Assembly: GCA_021464525.1 (NCBI GenBank)
Contig: JADRCO010000576.1
Coordinates: 1 to 30,413 of the forward strand
Reading direction: 5' to 3'
DNA: 30,413 nucleotides
From: Rhizophagus sp. LPA8_4_AMF
Lineage: Eukaryota > Glomeromycota > Glomeromycetes > Glomerales > Glomeraceae
This document shows positions 8,402 to 19,737 of the stretch, in pieces (positions within the stretch are counted from its first letter, which is position 1; each line of letters starts with the position of its first letter). Under the pieces are notes generated by a model, which saw only the letters and a list, made by a program, of their open reading frames with translations, was not told the origin of the DNA and made no database searches. The translations under genes were made by a program, and so were the position numbers.

Positions 8402-10138
8402 TCAATTTCTTGGTTTAATATCAACTAATAATTCGACACAAGAAACTAAAATACCAGTACACGCAGTTTTAATAGGAGAATTCATATCTACTAAATTAAT
8501 TTCATATTTTCTAAACAATAAAGCTATCAAACAAACTAATTCAATCATTGCTAACTTGCTTCCTGGACATATTCTTAATCCTCCACCAAACATGATAAAA
8601 GAATTTTTCTTCGGTTCAAAATTTTCATCCATCCATCTATATCAGGGTTAAATTTATTAGGTTCTTCCCAATAATCATCATTATTATGAATAGATTGAAT
8701 ATTAATTAGAAAAAATGTGTCAGCTGGCCATTGATATCCTGCTATTTCACTAGGTTTATCAATATATCTTGAATTCAAGTGCACAATTGGGAGAATGCGA
8801 GCTGTTTCTTTTAAAATCGCTTCACAGTATTTTAAACTATAAAAATCATCTTTATTAATTGGTCGCATTTTATCACCTTGGAATATACTATCAATTTCTT
8901 CTAACATTTTCTTTTTCACATTTGGATAATGTGCAATATAATAAATAATGAATGAAAGCATACTTGCAGACTATATTTGAAATAAAAAAAAAAGGAATTG
9001 TTAATATAATTTCATATTGCATTTATGTTAAATTTCGATGAGTTTTTTTAAGATTATAAAATAACATAAAATTTCTCTAAACATTTACCTTGTAAGATCC
9101 ATTAGAAATTCCATCGAAGAAATTGACGCGAATTTCACTATCAGTCATTGATCTATTGGCTTCATCAGTTTTGATGTAATTACCATCACGAAATGTATTT
9201 TTGATAATCATCGATGTCAACATATCATGAGGTAAGGGTATATCCAATGGTGTATCTTCAATTTGTTGTCTACGTCTCTTAATAATTTCATCCAGTTTTT
9301 GATTGTTAAGCACCATGTTTTGAAGTAAATTATCTGCTATATTTTTAAAAATCGGAACATAACGTCGTAAAAAAGGAGGAATTATGAAAAAGTAGCAATA
9401 TTCCGTATGAAATTTACGAATTGCTTGAAATAATTTCTCGGAATCTTCGACTCTCGCTAATTGATGACCAGATTTTTCATCCCTAAAAGTATCAAAATAA
9501 GTTGCCATTGAATAAGATCTTTCCCCAGTTAATAATTTAATATTCATATCATTTTTATAATGATTAAACCAATTAATAAAATCCAATTTATTTTTATTTT
9601 CTTTAATAATTTCTTCTCTAAAAAATAACTTATCCCAATAACTTTCTAATTCATTGAAAAATTCGTTTGTCCAATTAATAACTTCATTGGTAAATTTCGG
9701 TGATAAAATAGCTTGATTAAATAAATGTCGATTAAATGTCCACGACTTAAAATTATTATTGTACGTTAATCCTTTTCCTTTAATTCCCAGTTCTTTTAAT
9801 CCTTCGTGATTTGGACACCTCATCCCATGCGTACTTGTTGATAAAAAATTTTCAAGATATTCTGGTCGACATAAAACTATACATCGCATAATATTATTAG
9901 TCTCATACATGGCACCATATTTCTCGTAACAATATTTATAAAACATTAAGATATCTCCTTTAAACCAAATAACATAATAGAAAGTACCAATGAATGGGAG
10001 TGGGAAAGGGCCAGGTAAAGGATTAACACGAGTAAAATATTTGTAATAATAATATACCACATATATCATCAATACTGTACTTAAAAACGATAAAATAAAA
10101 TTATTAATTTCAAAATTCTCAAGTAGTTTAAAAATCAT
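8402..10138 (-). pseudogene. Cytochrome P450 (copy B), frameshifted before heme loop
   Basis: Same structure as the neighbouring copy: exon 1 10138-9089 (350 codons), 118-nt intron, exon 2 8970-8402. Anchor, proline hinge, KETAR and FNPD are present. Copy A reads CATCTATCAGG where this copy has CATCTATATCAGG, a 2-bp gain at 8639-8642. The frame is lost right after FNPD and ends 24 codons later at 8575, leaving about 481 aa without the Cys ligand. The heme loop (FGGGLRICPGSKLA) persists in another frame, also with Arg to Ser next to the CPG. Such a product could not bind heme normally. A sequencing error at a dinucleotide repeat is the main alternative, since the rest of the gene is well preserved. 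The I-helix is NGSYKSA, as unusual as in copy A. Confidence 0.85.
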
Positions 10139-10227
10139 CTTGTCGTTTCTCTTTTCTTTATTTTTTTTTCTTTCAGTTCTTTCTTTCTTGTTGCTGAACA
10201 GCTACTTAAGCTCCTTTAACTTCAATT
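10139..10227 (-). promoter_or_regulatory. Conserved 5' flank of P450 copy B
   Basis: Contains the same TTGCTGAACAGCTAC and AAGCTCCTTTAACTT blocks as upstream of copy A, here separated from the start by an extra TTTCAGTTCTTTC stretch. It is interpreted as the shared leader or core promoter of the duplicated genes; this is inference from conservation only. Confidence 0.35.
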
Positions 10228-10920
10228 TTTTTTCAGGGGTTTTTATATATTTATTTTTGTAGAATTTTTTGTATTTTGTAATTTGAAAATTATTTTGTAT
10301 TTATTACCACTCGACATTAATTCACAAGCATTAACAGCACGTCATTCTAAATTTGATTCAATATGTGTGATCGTCAATTACACAATGGGAAAATGTATTT
10401 CACCCTCTAATTAAATATTATCATCTTAACTTCATGTGGTAAATTTTGTAAATGGGATTTTTTTTTAATTGACTGATGATAGACTGGTAACAATATGATT
10501 TCCCGAATGCCATTTTCCTGAAGTCAATTTTCCGATTGGCCATTTCCCGAACTGGATCATTTCCTGAACGATGATATTTCGCAGCTTCTTTACAGATCCA
10601 GCTGTATCATATTCAGCTTGTCAATTAATGTGGTTAGGTTATGTTCGTCTCGTTACGTATATTTTCAATTTTGCGAAACCTCAAGTGAAGCAAAATATAA
10701 ACAAACAAATTTAATCTTAAATAATATAATTAGTACTTGCTTGTAAGCGTCGTTTAAATTATTCATTATTAATCACAAGGCCTAATCCCGTAAAATATCC
10801 CGTAATAATGTACTCTAACCCTATATATTTCAGTTCTATCAACAGCATAGAATAAATCACAAATAAAAATTACGTTTAACATAGTACTGTACATTGTGTG
10901 TCGCTGCGGTATAATTCATT

Positions 10921-11604
10921 TATACAGATAACAGATTTACTACATAAATAGCAAGAATTCACGTTTAAAAGGGAGTTAGGATTATAAATTTAAAATATAT
11001 GGAATGTGGTTTATTTTGAACTTGTTCATTCCTAATTAATAAAAACATGCATGACATTCGATCGAATTTACAATAATTATTTTTTTAACCATAATTGAGT
11101 TAATTATGCAAATTTTTTAGTAACTTAATTGATCATATTCTCAGAATTGTTATTTTTTTTTTATGCAGCAGCGAAGTTTAATATTAATTTAAATAAATTA
11201 TAAAAATCTATTATTTTTTTTCTACAAAAATTATAATCACGTGTTAAATTATTAGATAGATTACAAAAACGTAATAAATGAAAAAAAAATTTAATCGCAA
11301 TATGTAGGAACGTATTTCTTTTTTAGTTATAATTTTTTTTAAAAAAAAAAATAATAATAATAATAATTTTTGTAGTGTTTTGTTGCTTATGATGGTCTTT
11401 GTTACGTTCGCTAATTTATTGATCAACAAAATTAAAAAATTACTCTAATGATTCATGGGTTCAATTCAACATTAATATTAAAAAAAAGTTGTCGGAAAAT
11501 CTGATTATTAAATGCCACGTGATTAAGTGTGCATATTGACGTCACGTTGGAGGATAGGCTTTTTAATAAAGTGTTTATTTAATATTTTTTTTGTAAAAAT
11601 TAAA
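10921..11604. other. Intergenic, AT-rich
   Basis: No supported gene. It holds A/T homopolymers, an (ATA)n stretch near 11350 and a CACGTG hexamer at 11516. The 61-codon minus-strand frame here is low-complexity and rejected. Confidence 0.4.
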
Positions 11605-12015
11605 TAAATTGATAGATTAGTTAAATATAGTTGTGATCGAAATAAAGTTACGAATAATTCAAGAACAAAAAGAATTTGTGAAATTTGTAAACAAGAATGT
11701 CTAGTTACATTATATTGAATTTTGTGTTCGAAATTATTTAAAAGAATTTTTTCAAATTGGACATCTGAAAATGATGATATTAATAATTTAATCCAAAAAT
11801 GTCAAATGAAAACACTATCTGATAGTTGAATGGATTTCATGTAGTAATTTACAAAATATTGAGTATTTAACAAAAGATGGATTCTCTGAATTTATACAGC
11901 AGATTATTGGATTAATGGAACATACGAAGAATGGGAATCACAATTAAAAAGAACTGGAATTCATAAAGTGATACTTAAAGGATTAGAAAATGCAAATCAA
12001 AATTGGTTTGAAGAG
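11605..12015 (+). pseudogene. Decayed 5' exon of a zinc-ribbon TKL kinase
   Basis: Read in three shifting frames, this stretch matches residues ~60-204 of the kinase-like gene at 22100-19738 (opposite strand). Matching blocks include KRICEIC, EFCVRNYLK, NDDINNLIQKCQM, YLTKDGFSE, YEEWESQLKR and NANQNWFEE. Two bases are missing after the first Cys pair, and further frameshifts occur near 11825 and 11895. The similarity stops at GAAGAG|GT, the same place as the exon-1 donor of the intact gene, and a mobile element follows 12 bp later. No second exon was found downstream. The piece is a non-functional relic of the same family. Confidence 0.85.
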
Positions 12016-12027
12016 GTTTATAATATA

Positions 12028-12628
12028 AGTGCCGACTGTTATAGTGATATCTCAATAAACTGACATAAGATTATAACGACAGAATTATATGGAATCAAAT
12101 TTGCTCGTTATTATGACATTATTATGAATATTAATATACAATGACCCTTTAAAAAATTCATTCCGTGTTTTTTTTATTCCATGTTATTTCCGTAAATTTA
12201 TCATATTCACGGAATTTAATGCCTCAAAACATGGAAATTATCCAAGTTGCTTAGATTCTTAGTTATTTTTCCGTAAATGTATGAAATTACGGATAAAATT
12301 TTTTACAGGATGACAGTGACACAAAACTCTAATAAATTAAATTTTACATAACTACAATCAAATTCGATATAATGATATCATAAATATTACGACATTCACA
12401 AAAAAAAGCTTGGATAACCTTTTTAGTAATTAAATTATTATATGTTGAATTAAACTATATATTATATTAAACTATATATTATATTTATTATAAAAAAATT
12501 TGATAATGACACATTGTGCCATTTTATAAATATGTCTTTATAAAAAAGAAAGTCCGTTATAACGACATCTCATTATAATGACAAAAATTTTTGGTCCCGG
12601 ACATGTCATTATCATGACAGACGGCACT
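12028..12628. mobile_element. 601-bp pogo/Tc1-like non-autonomous element
   Basis: Terminal inverted repeats of about 25 bp: the left end reads AGTGCCGACTGTTATAGTGA, the right end is the complement of AGTGCCGTCTGTCATGATAA. The inner ends carry repeated ATAACGAC/TAATGACA motifs, as seen in pogo/Tigger-type elements whose ends contain TATAATGAC-like repeats; the superfamily assignment is an inference. No transposase frame remains. A clear TA duplication was not seen. It abuts the truncated kinase exon and itself contains another MITE. Confidence 0.65.
12145..12309. mobile_element. MITE, CCTGTAAAAA family, copy 2 (nested)
   Basis: It starts CCCTTTAAAAAATTCATTCC and ends CGGATAAAATTTTTTACAGG, with the internal blocks ATTCCATGTTATTTCCGTAAA and CACGGAAT shared with 5193-5360. 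ATGA occurs on both flanks (12141-12144, 12310-12313), a possible 4-bp target duplication. It lies wholly inside the 12028-12628 element, so it inserted later. Confidence 0.65.
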
Positions 12629-13050
12629 TGTACTCGAAAAATCTACTAAATTAGGGAAAAACAGACTAATGTACTACTAATGCACTTAGCAAAGAAATCC
12701 ATTTTGGTAGGTTAAGATAACGACAGCAATTAAAAGATGATGCGATGAAACAAAAATTTCATCCTGTCAATTAATTTTTAATATTCTTGAGAAAGATCAA
12801 AAACGCATATAAATCGAGAAATCAAGCCTTATGGTTAGAAAATTTATTTATATGTACATAAATTTGAATGACGTGAAACGATTTAGTAATGATCATTATT
12901 TACATCTAGATATAAACCTACAACTTCTCCAATTAAGTAAACGAAATTTCTTGCAAAAAATAATTCTTATCAATCCACGCTGTATTATAAATATTAATAT
13001 TTTATTTATAATTTTGGGGTAGAGCTTTGGATTTGCACTCGATCAAGATC
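12629..13050. other. Intergenic, nothing recognised
   Basis: AT-rich. A 63-codon plus-strand frame at 12831 has no recognisable feature and is not called. No continuation of the kinase relic was found. Confidence 0.4.
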
Positions 13051-13115
13051 TGCATCACGTGATTAATAGTGCCGGCTGACATTCTTTGTGATTTCAGACA
13101 GCACTAGATCACGTG
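13051..13115. repeat. Short imperfect palindrome flanked by CACGTG
   Basis: AGTGCCGGCTG (13068) and CAGACAGCACT are inverted copies around a 17-nt loop, and each is flanked outside by ATCACGTGA-type sequence (CACGTG at 13056 and 13110). The arm resembles the tip of the 12028-12628 element, so it may be an extreme deletion derivative; alternatively it is a regulatory palindrome. Confidence 0.4.
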
Positions 13116-15433
13116 AACAGTTTTTTTGTTAGAGTTACGTTTTTCTTATCGAGCGCATGTCTAAGTTCTATCTTGAGGTACAATTCGTAGCAATATGTGT
13201 CCATAATTACCCTTTAATGTTGAATAAATATTTTCTTCGTAAGAATCTACCATATAATCATGTCTATACTAAAATTCTTTCATATAGCTGTTAATAATAA
13301 TAATAATTGTTAGAATAATTGCATAATAAAGATCCAAAATAAATTATGGGTCTTTCCCAATTTCACTGATTCCGATGATCATTTTTCACAATGATTTTTA
13401 TGTTTGTCAAATACAATTAACTTTATATTTATCAAATTTAACATCTGCCGTAATGTATGTATTTGAGGGTAAAGGCTAAAAAGTCAAACAACGTTCTTAA
13501 ATAGAAATATTTTTATAGCTTTGTAAATAAATTATGTAATATATGCTGTAAGAGGTAGCATACTTACATGTTTATGAAGCAGCTTCTATCTACTATTGTA
13601 TGTTGTTAATAATAATGTGTACCTTGTACACTACATTCGCTATACCCGAATTTTTATTATATAAATTCATGTCTTCATTGATAACGTAAGAAAGTAACTT
13701 TATTATAATCTTTCCGTTTCTTTTTATCTTTTACTATCATTATTTGTTATTCAACTTCGTTGCACATTAGCTTTCGATATTTTATGGGTATAAGGGGAAG
13801 ATCCCATTTAATCATTTTTGCGATAGAAATCTTTTGTTACAATGTTACAATAACAATCATGATAGGGTTATTCCGTTTATCATGCATAAACGTTTATTCC
13901 GAAATAATATAATCTGAAATATTTTATTTGTATTACAAAAGAGATCGTACTGAATTTCGCACCAAATATACTTACTGGAAAGCAGTATGTATATAAGATT
14001 ACGAACGTTTCTGATAATTCTAACTAATTTTATGAACGAAATTTTTAAGGGAAGTAAATTGATCCAATATCGAAAATGTTAAAAAAGTATAAGATAAGGC
14101 ATATTATATATATGCAACTCAATTCATTTATTCGAGTGAAATTAATCGTATAAATTCGTATAAATTATAGATCTGTAAAATGATGTAACGCCCATTATTT
14201 AACTCCTTAAAATGCGCCTAGAATTTAGATCTTTGCGCAGTATAATTGGTTCATTTACTTTTAAAAAAAAAAAATATATACAATTTGGGAATAATGGTCA
14301 ATTTGCACGGCAGCATGCATTTGATAAACAAAAAAAGAAATAATCGAAGACTTAACTATAATAAGTTTAAGTTAAATTTATATAGAAGACTTAGATAGAA
14401 AGTTGGCGTATCTATCAAACAAAACAAACAAAATAAAAAAAAAAACAAACTTACGTACGTATAATTTTACGTATGTCTTAGAATTAAAAAGAGAGTATCG
14501 GATTATTCTAAATTGTTCGGATATGAAAATCAATATTTATGTTCAAAAAAAAAATACATTTAAAAATCATAATTCATTATAAGGATTTACACGGTTGTCA
14601 ACAATTTAGGTAATTATTTATTGATTATTTTAAGGAATGGCGTAAAAAATAATTTTCAACCTAAATCCAAAAAATTTTCTAATACATATTATAACACATG
14701 ATTATCAGCCATTTTCTTTAAATACGCTAAGCATAAAAAAGAAAATATTGCAAATATTATTTCTTTTTTAGTCTGTAATATTTATAAATCATTTTTTTTT
14801 TTTTATTTTTATTAAGAAAAAGATAAAAAGATTATGATCTCGATGTTCGAATTTCTAAAAATTTTTTATTTCATTGGTTCCAAAAATAGTTTTGTACAAA
14901 ATAACACATGCAAGTATTTGAAATTTAAGAAAATCGTTTTTTAAAAGTGTATTAGTAAATTTTTTTTATGGACTACCGAATAAGTCGTTTTGTTTTTTTA
15001 TTTATTTGTCTTACGCTGTTACATTTTCATATTTACAATTCCTCTATAAGGCAATCACGCGACGTCAAATAAAGATATAATGTCCAATTAAAAATTCTTG
15101 TTTCAAATTCGTGATACATGGCGCTTGCCGTATTCTCCGTATTCCCGTTAAATTAAAATGAGATTACGCCCCGGAAAGTTACAGGTTTTCATTTATTAAC
15201 TTTATTTGTTCAAAAAATATGATAATCACAAAAGAATAAGTCTAACCATGTTTCGGCGTAAATGATATCATAATAAATATCCACGTATATAATATATATC
15301 CGGTATATATCCGGTTAGTTTCAGAATTCAAAAAATTATATAAATAAATGCCGTGGTTTAAATTAGCAACTAGGTTTTTTTTTGAAAAAAAAAAAAAAAA
15401 AAAAAATTTTTTAGAGAAATTCCATAATTCAAT
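13116..15433. other. Long AT-rich intergenic stretch
   Basis: More than 2 kb without an open frame above 60 codons, RNA gene or recognisable repeat. Only short A/T homopolymers and microsatellites are visible. The last 150 bp, with GTATATATCCGG near 15300 and an A-run at 15384-15404 directly before the next gene, would be its promoter and leader, but no start site can be fixed. Confidence 0.45.
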
Positions 15434-17396
15434 ATGGTGGTTTCTCTTCAGATATTATATTTTATCGCATTATCGTTCCTTCTCTCACTAGTGATAACTC
15501 CTTTTTATATTTTTGAGCCAAAAACGATTCCCTTAAAAGACTCACCAAATGTTGAGCTTCATGGAAATTTTCTTCATATAACAGATTTTCACCCAGATCC
15601 TAATTACGTTTCTAACGTTACCGCAAGATCAAGATGTCATGAAGTTTTTCAAGATACAAAAAGACCAAAACATATGAAAAAAGGTATATCCGGTCCTTGG
15701 GGAGCTCCGGCAACCGTTTGTGATTCTCCTATTAGTCTTATAGAAGCAACTTTTGAATGGTTAGAAAATAATTGGAAAAATAAACTTGATTTTGTTATAT
15801 GGACCGGAGATAATGCTAGGTAACCTTCTTTTAAAATAAAATTTTTTTTTAATATTTCATGCGCAGGCAATATCGTATTTAAGTATTAATATTCATTTCT
15901 TATTATATATTAGGCACGACAATGATGATAATAAACCTCGAAAACCAGAAGAAGTATTCATGTTAAATCGTATGATAGCTGAAAGATTTCTAAAAACTTT
16001 TGGTGACGAAAAAAATTTTAGAAAAAATCGTGGACCACATTTCATTCCTATTGTACCATCAATAGGAAACAATGATATTCATCCTAATAATATCATTTCT
16101 TCAGGACCAAATGATGTTCTTACAATTCTTTATAATATTTGGTCTCCTTTCATTCCTAAAGGACAACATAAAACTTTTCTTAATGGAGGATATTATTATA
16201 CAGAAGTCATACCTGACAAACTTATGGTTATTTCATTAAATACTTTATATTTTTATAAAGCTAATACAGCCGTTAATGGATGTAAAGCAGCAGATCAACC
16301 TGGTACAATTGAAATAAAGTGGTTGAATGATGTTTTGAAGAAAGCGCGTAAACGTAAAATGAAGGTTTATTTGACAGGCCACGTTGCTCCAAGAGCTAAA
16401 CAATATACAAGAACATGTTATAAAAAATATGGACGATTGGCATTAAAGTTTCACGACATGATATTAGGACATTTTTATGGTCATTCTAATATGGATCATT
16501 TCTTCTTCATTGATGCCAAATCCATAAGGAGACGTTCTCGAAAACGCAAGTTTCTTGTAGATGATGCAAATGTATACGATGACAAAGAAGAAGATATATA
16601 TGATGACGATGATGACGATGACGATGACGATGATGACGATGACGATGACGATGATTACGATGATTACGATGACGAGTATGAGGAAGAAGAGGAGGAGGAG
16701 GAAGATGACAATGATGAAAGTCTTGAAATCAAAAGTCAAGAAGTTCAAAAAGATGACGATTGTGATGATAATGAAGAAAATGGAAAAGTTGAAACAAATG
16801 TTTATGATATTGACAAATATACGAGGAGACTTATTAGGCACTATGATAGAGTACTTCCGCGTTCTAGAGGATTAGTAGAGAAAGAATATGCTGTTATACA
16901 TATTAATCCATCTATAATTCCTACATTCTTCCCGGCTTTGAGAATATTTAAGTATAATACAACTGTGGTAACAAAAGGAGATAATATAATAGATACAGAA
17001 GAAGATACAATAGATGATGATGTCGATTCAACAAGAAGACGTAGAAGACATCGTTCTTCAGCCACAAACACTTTCTTGACGCCTTTAGGATATACGCAGT
17101 ATTTCATAAATCTCACTCATGCAAATTTATATCCAAACATTACACCAGAATTTACAATTGAATACACTACATGGGACGACTATCGTATGAAAGATTTGAC
17201 TGTTTCAAGTTGGCTTCAATTAGCACAAAAAATTGTAAGTCGTGGCTTAAGAAGTTCTTTATGGAAAAAAGTTCAAGAACATTTAATGGTAGGAACGAGA
17301 TCTCTAATTAGAAGAAAAAAGAAGAAACATTACGAACCTACAGAAAGTCGTGAAAAGGGTCCAGAAGATTATGTGGTTTCAGAACTTGCGTTTTAA
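15434..17396 (+). CDS. PPN1: Endopolyphosphatase, Ppn1-like
   Basis: Two exons, 15434-15819 and 15914-17396, with a 94-nt GT-AG intron that splits an Arg codon, give 622 aa. The join restores WTGDNARHDND, diagnostic of fungal endopolyphosphatases. Metallophosphatase residues follow in order: D51/H53 (TDFHPDP), D126 and H130/D131, N181-N182 (GNND), H285 (TGHVAP) and the GHSNMDHF block at 318-325. Residues ~5-27 form a hydrophobic segment, consistent with the type II membrane anchor that carries Ppn1 to the vacuole. The enzyme cleaves long polyphosphate chains internally to shorter ones, so it would act on the vacuolar phosphate store. Yeast Ppn1 is of similar length. Odd feature: residues ~353-395 are almost only Asp then Glu, encoded by a GAT/GAC microsatellite followed by GAG/GAA, placed after the last catalytic block. 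Very secure assignment. Confidence 0.95.
16585..16710 (+). repeat. GAT/GAC then GAG/GAA trinucleotide tract in PPN1
   Basis: In-frame low-complexity coding DNA of about 40 codons giving poly-Asp with a few Tyr, followed by poly-Glu. Shadow frames on both strands across it are artefacts of the repeat. It is likely to vary in length between strains, since it is a trinucleotide tract. Confidence 0.85.
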
Positions 17397-19737
17397 AACC
17401 TTTTTGTAGAAAACCTTTTTTTTCCTAATTGTAGATATTTTATTTTTTTTCATTGAATAATCTTGTATATCTTATATAATAGACTAGTATTTAGAATTTA
17501 ATTTACTTCAATTTAATTCATTCATTTATTACATTTAACTCGCATTGTATTTATATCACATATCATAGAAATTTTAATTTCTTCAGATTTATTAAATTCA
17601 TTTTTTACAAAAATAAAAAATAGAATAAAAGAAAACACATAAATTAATCTTGAATCAAAAAAAATTTTAAGAAATTTATACTGTACGTGTATTAAAAGAT
17701 ATTTAATAATATGAAAACACACATGTTATTCTCGAATCAAATTTTTACGTATACTAAAGCGAAATTGGGCGCCTAATTATCAAAATCTAAAACGTATGAT
17801 AGAACGTTTGAGATCTGATTGATATCATGTGATCTCTGATCTTTGTCATGCAAACACAGTCTAATTTTCCATATCAAGGTTTTTAAACTCCTGTAATCAA
17901 CCTACTATGGGAATTTTTGATGTGGCTTATATTTATTATTTAATCTCGAGACACCACAAAAACAAATGTACAAGAATTATTTAGTATTTTTGTTTTGTGG
18001 ACCTGACTAACGCTGTATTTCCAGTAAAAGATCTCGTCTCGATAGCCCATTTGTGTTCACAATCAATTTTATAACTTCTTATTATATTTTTTTTTTTCAA
18101 CTATCAACAAGAAAAGTCAGAGAACAAAAATTCGCGAATAAACGAAAATATGGGAATATACTATTTTGACGACGACGCGTGTCTTGAGACAATTAATTGG
18201 GAAGCGAGAAACTGCGCTCTGGCAGAAAGGAACTGCGGGTTACTATGTTTATAAGTCTTGGGGGCTATAATCATTCAAGACCTAACCGTTATATCCCGTA
18301 ACCGTTTTTAAACTGGTTTACTATAAATATAATATTGCTGCTTTGGGAGACAAAAAAAAACAGCTCTATAAGCGAGTCTGATCTGTGAGTATATATTTGT
18401 CAGATTCTTGTTATTTAACTACAAAAATAGTTCATACGATTTCTATTTCTTTCTATAAGGAAGTGTGATGAAATATCAAAGAAGTGTTGCTTCAGCTGTT
18501 GATACGGAAGTTGAAAGACGGGGCTGAAGCAAGGGTTTCAACAAAAAAGACGAAGAATCGCTCCAAAAAAAAGAAAAGGAAAAAATAAGCGAACACATAA
18601 TTTCCTTGCTACCGAATTTAATCTGAATAAGTTTCTCAAAGAGACTCAAAGTAAGTCTTTATTAACATGATTTTAGTGAGAGTCTTGTTTGTAATTATAT
18701 AATATTCAAGAGAAAAGGTTGATGCAATGGAAAATCTTGGGGAAGGGAGACAATGAAGAAAGAAATTTGATTGCTGATTGATCATAGATACCAAAATATA
18801 TTTCATTTTACTATATTGGAAAATAATAAAACCTACATACTGTACGTTGTATGTTATGCGGTATGGGCGTGTGCATGCGTCGAAATAAAAGAAAAAAAGA
18901 CCAATTCAGGTGAATTTATTAGTTTCAGATTGCATTACCATAACTTATTGATGTACTCGTCTCTTAATCCTTTCCCTCCATCGATAACAATTCACTTAAC
19001 AATCATTAGAATTTTCAAATATGGTGAGTTTATTAATAATGTTTGGTTTTTTTTGATACTCTTTAATAATTTGTAATTTGATAAGAGTATCGGTCTGTTC
19101 TCTCATTCTAATAACTCTGATATTATGATACTAGGATAACCTTTATACAAGGACAAACCGTAGTTCATAGAGCGAAAAAATTTAATTGAAAAATCGAGGA
19201 TCTTGAGAACTGAGTCACGTGATTTTTTCGTCGCACGCCGCACGCCGCACGCGTCACGTTAAATTAAAACATCATACACGTAATCGTACTATACGTACTA
19301 TAAATTACTCAATTCTTACCACAATTCCAACATTGTGATACCGTAGATTTGTTTTTTTTTTAGTAAAGTGTGTTACCTTTTAATTATTTTTATGAACAAA
19401 ACTCAAATGATTGTTCATTTTTTATTGTAGTTTGAGGTAACAAAGATTTCAAACCTTATTTCAGTAATTTTATAATAAAGGAAAAAATTTTTACTAAATT
19501 TATTTATAAAAAAAATGTTATTTCATGTATTTTGTTTAAAAAAAAAAATCCTCTAATGCGCCCCATAATATGTGAAATAAATTGAATAAATTGGATTATT
19601 TACATTACAAACTAAGACATTTGTAAGAAACCCTGCTATTTTAATCTTAGTGGAGTGGTTAAATAATTTTAAAATAAAAATACATAAATAAATAAAAAGA
19701 AAATTTTATAATAAGGGATGAAAAAAATCGTTTATAT
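17397..19737. other. Convergent intergenic region
   Basis: Lies between the 3' ends of the endopolyphosphatase (+) and a kinase-like gene (-). No convincing gene. Around 18320-18760 there is a TATAAATA, a GTGAGTAT...TATAAG intron-like pair (18385-18460) and a 38-codon frame ending in a run of Lys/Arg at about 18590, which could be a small or broken transcript. At 19205-19260 a CACGTG is followed by a GC-rich CGCACGCCGCACGC tandem, unusual for this DNA. The 101-codon frame at 18771 shows nothing recognisable. Confidence 0.4.

Larger units (their letters stand above)
5368..10920. repeat. Tandem duplication carrying two P450 genes
   Basis: Unit A (about 5368-8340) and unit B (about 8341-10920) share 3' flank, gene and about 700 bp of 5' flank. 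The 3' marker (a GCTGCGGTA core, then GATATAGTACATTTATT) is at about 5376 and 8345, and the GTCGCTGCGGTATAA part occurs a third time at about 10902, at the outer edge. The 5' flanks are clearly homologous (7860-8340 with 10340-10900) but have diverged. Unit A is longer because it carries an inserted MITE and some extra sequence absent from unit B. Confidence 0.8.

Noticed and set aside
11244-11429. 61-codon minus-strand frame
   Set aside because: Low-complexity reading of homopolymers.
12831-13022. 63-codon plus-strand frame
   Set aside because: No similarity recognised and AT-driven composition.
16464-16875. Frames of 104-125 codons over the Asp/Glu tract
   Set aside because: Shadows of the GAT/GAC repeat in the endopolyphosphatase; they give poly-Met/Thr or poly-Ile/Val.
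16841-17116. 91-codon minus-strand frame
   Set aside because: Antisense to the conserved 3' part of the endopolyphosphatase exon.
17522-17722. 66-codon minus-strand frame
   Set aside because: AT-rich, hydrophobic by composition, in the 3' flank of the endopolyphosphatase gene.
18771-19076. 101-codon plus-strand frame
   Set aside because: No motif, no splice context and composition as expected from AT-rich DNA.
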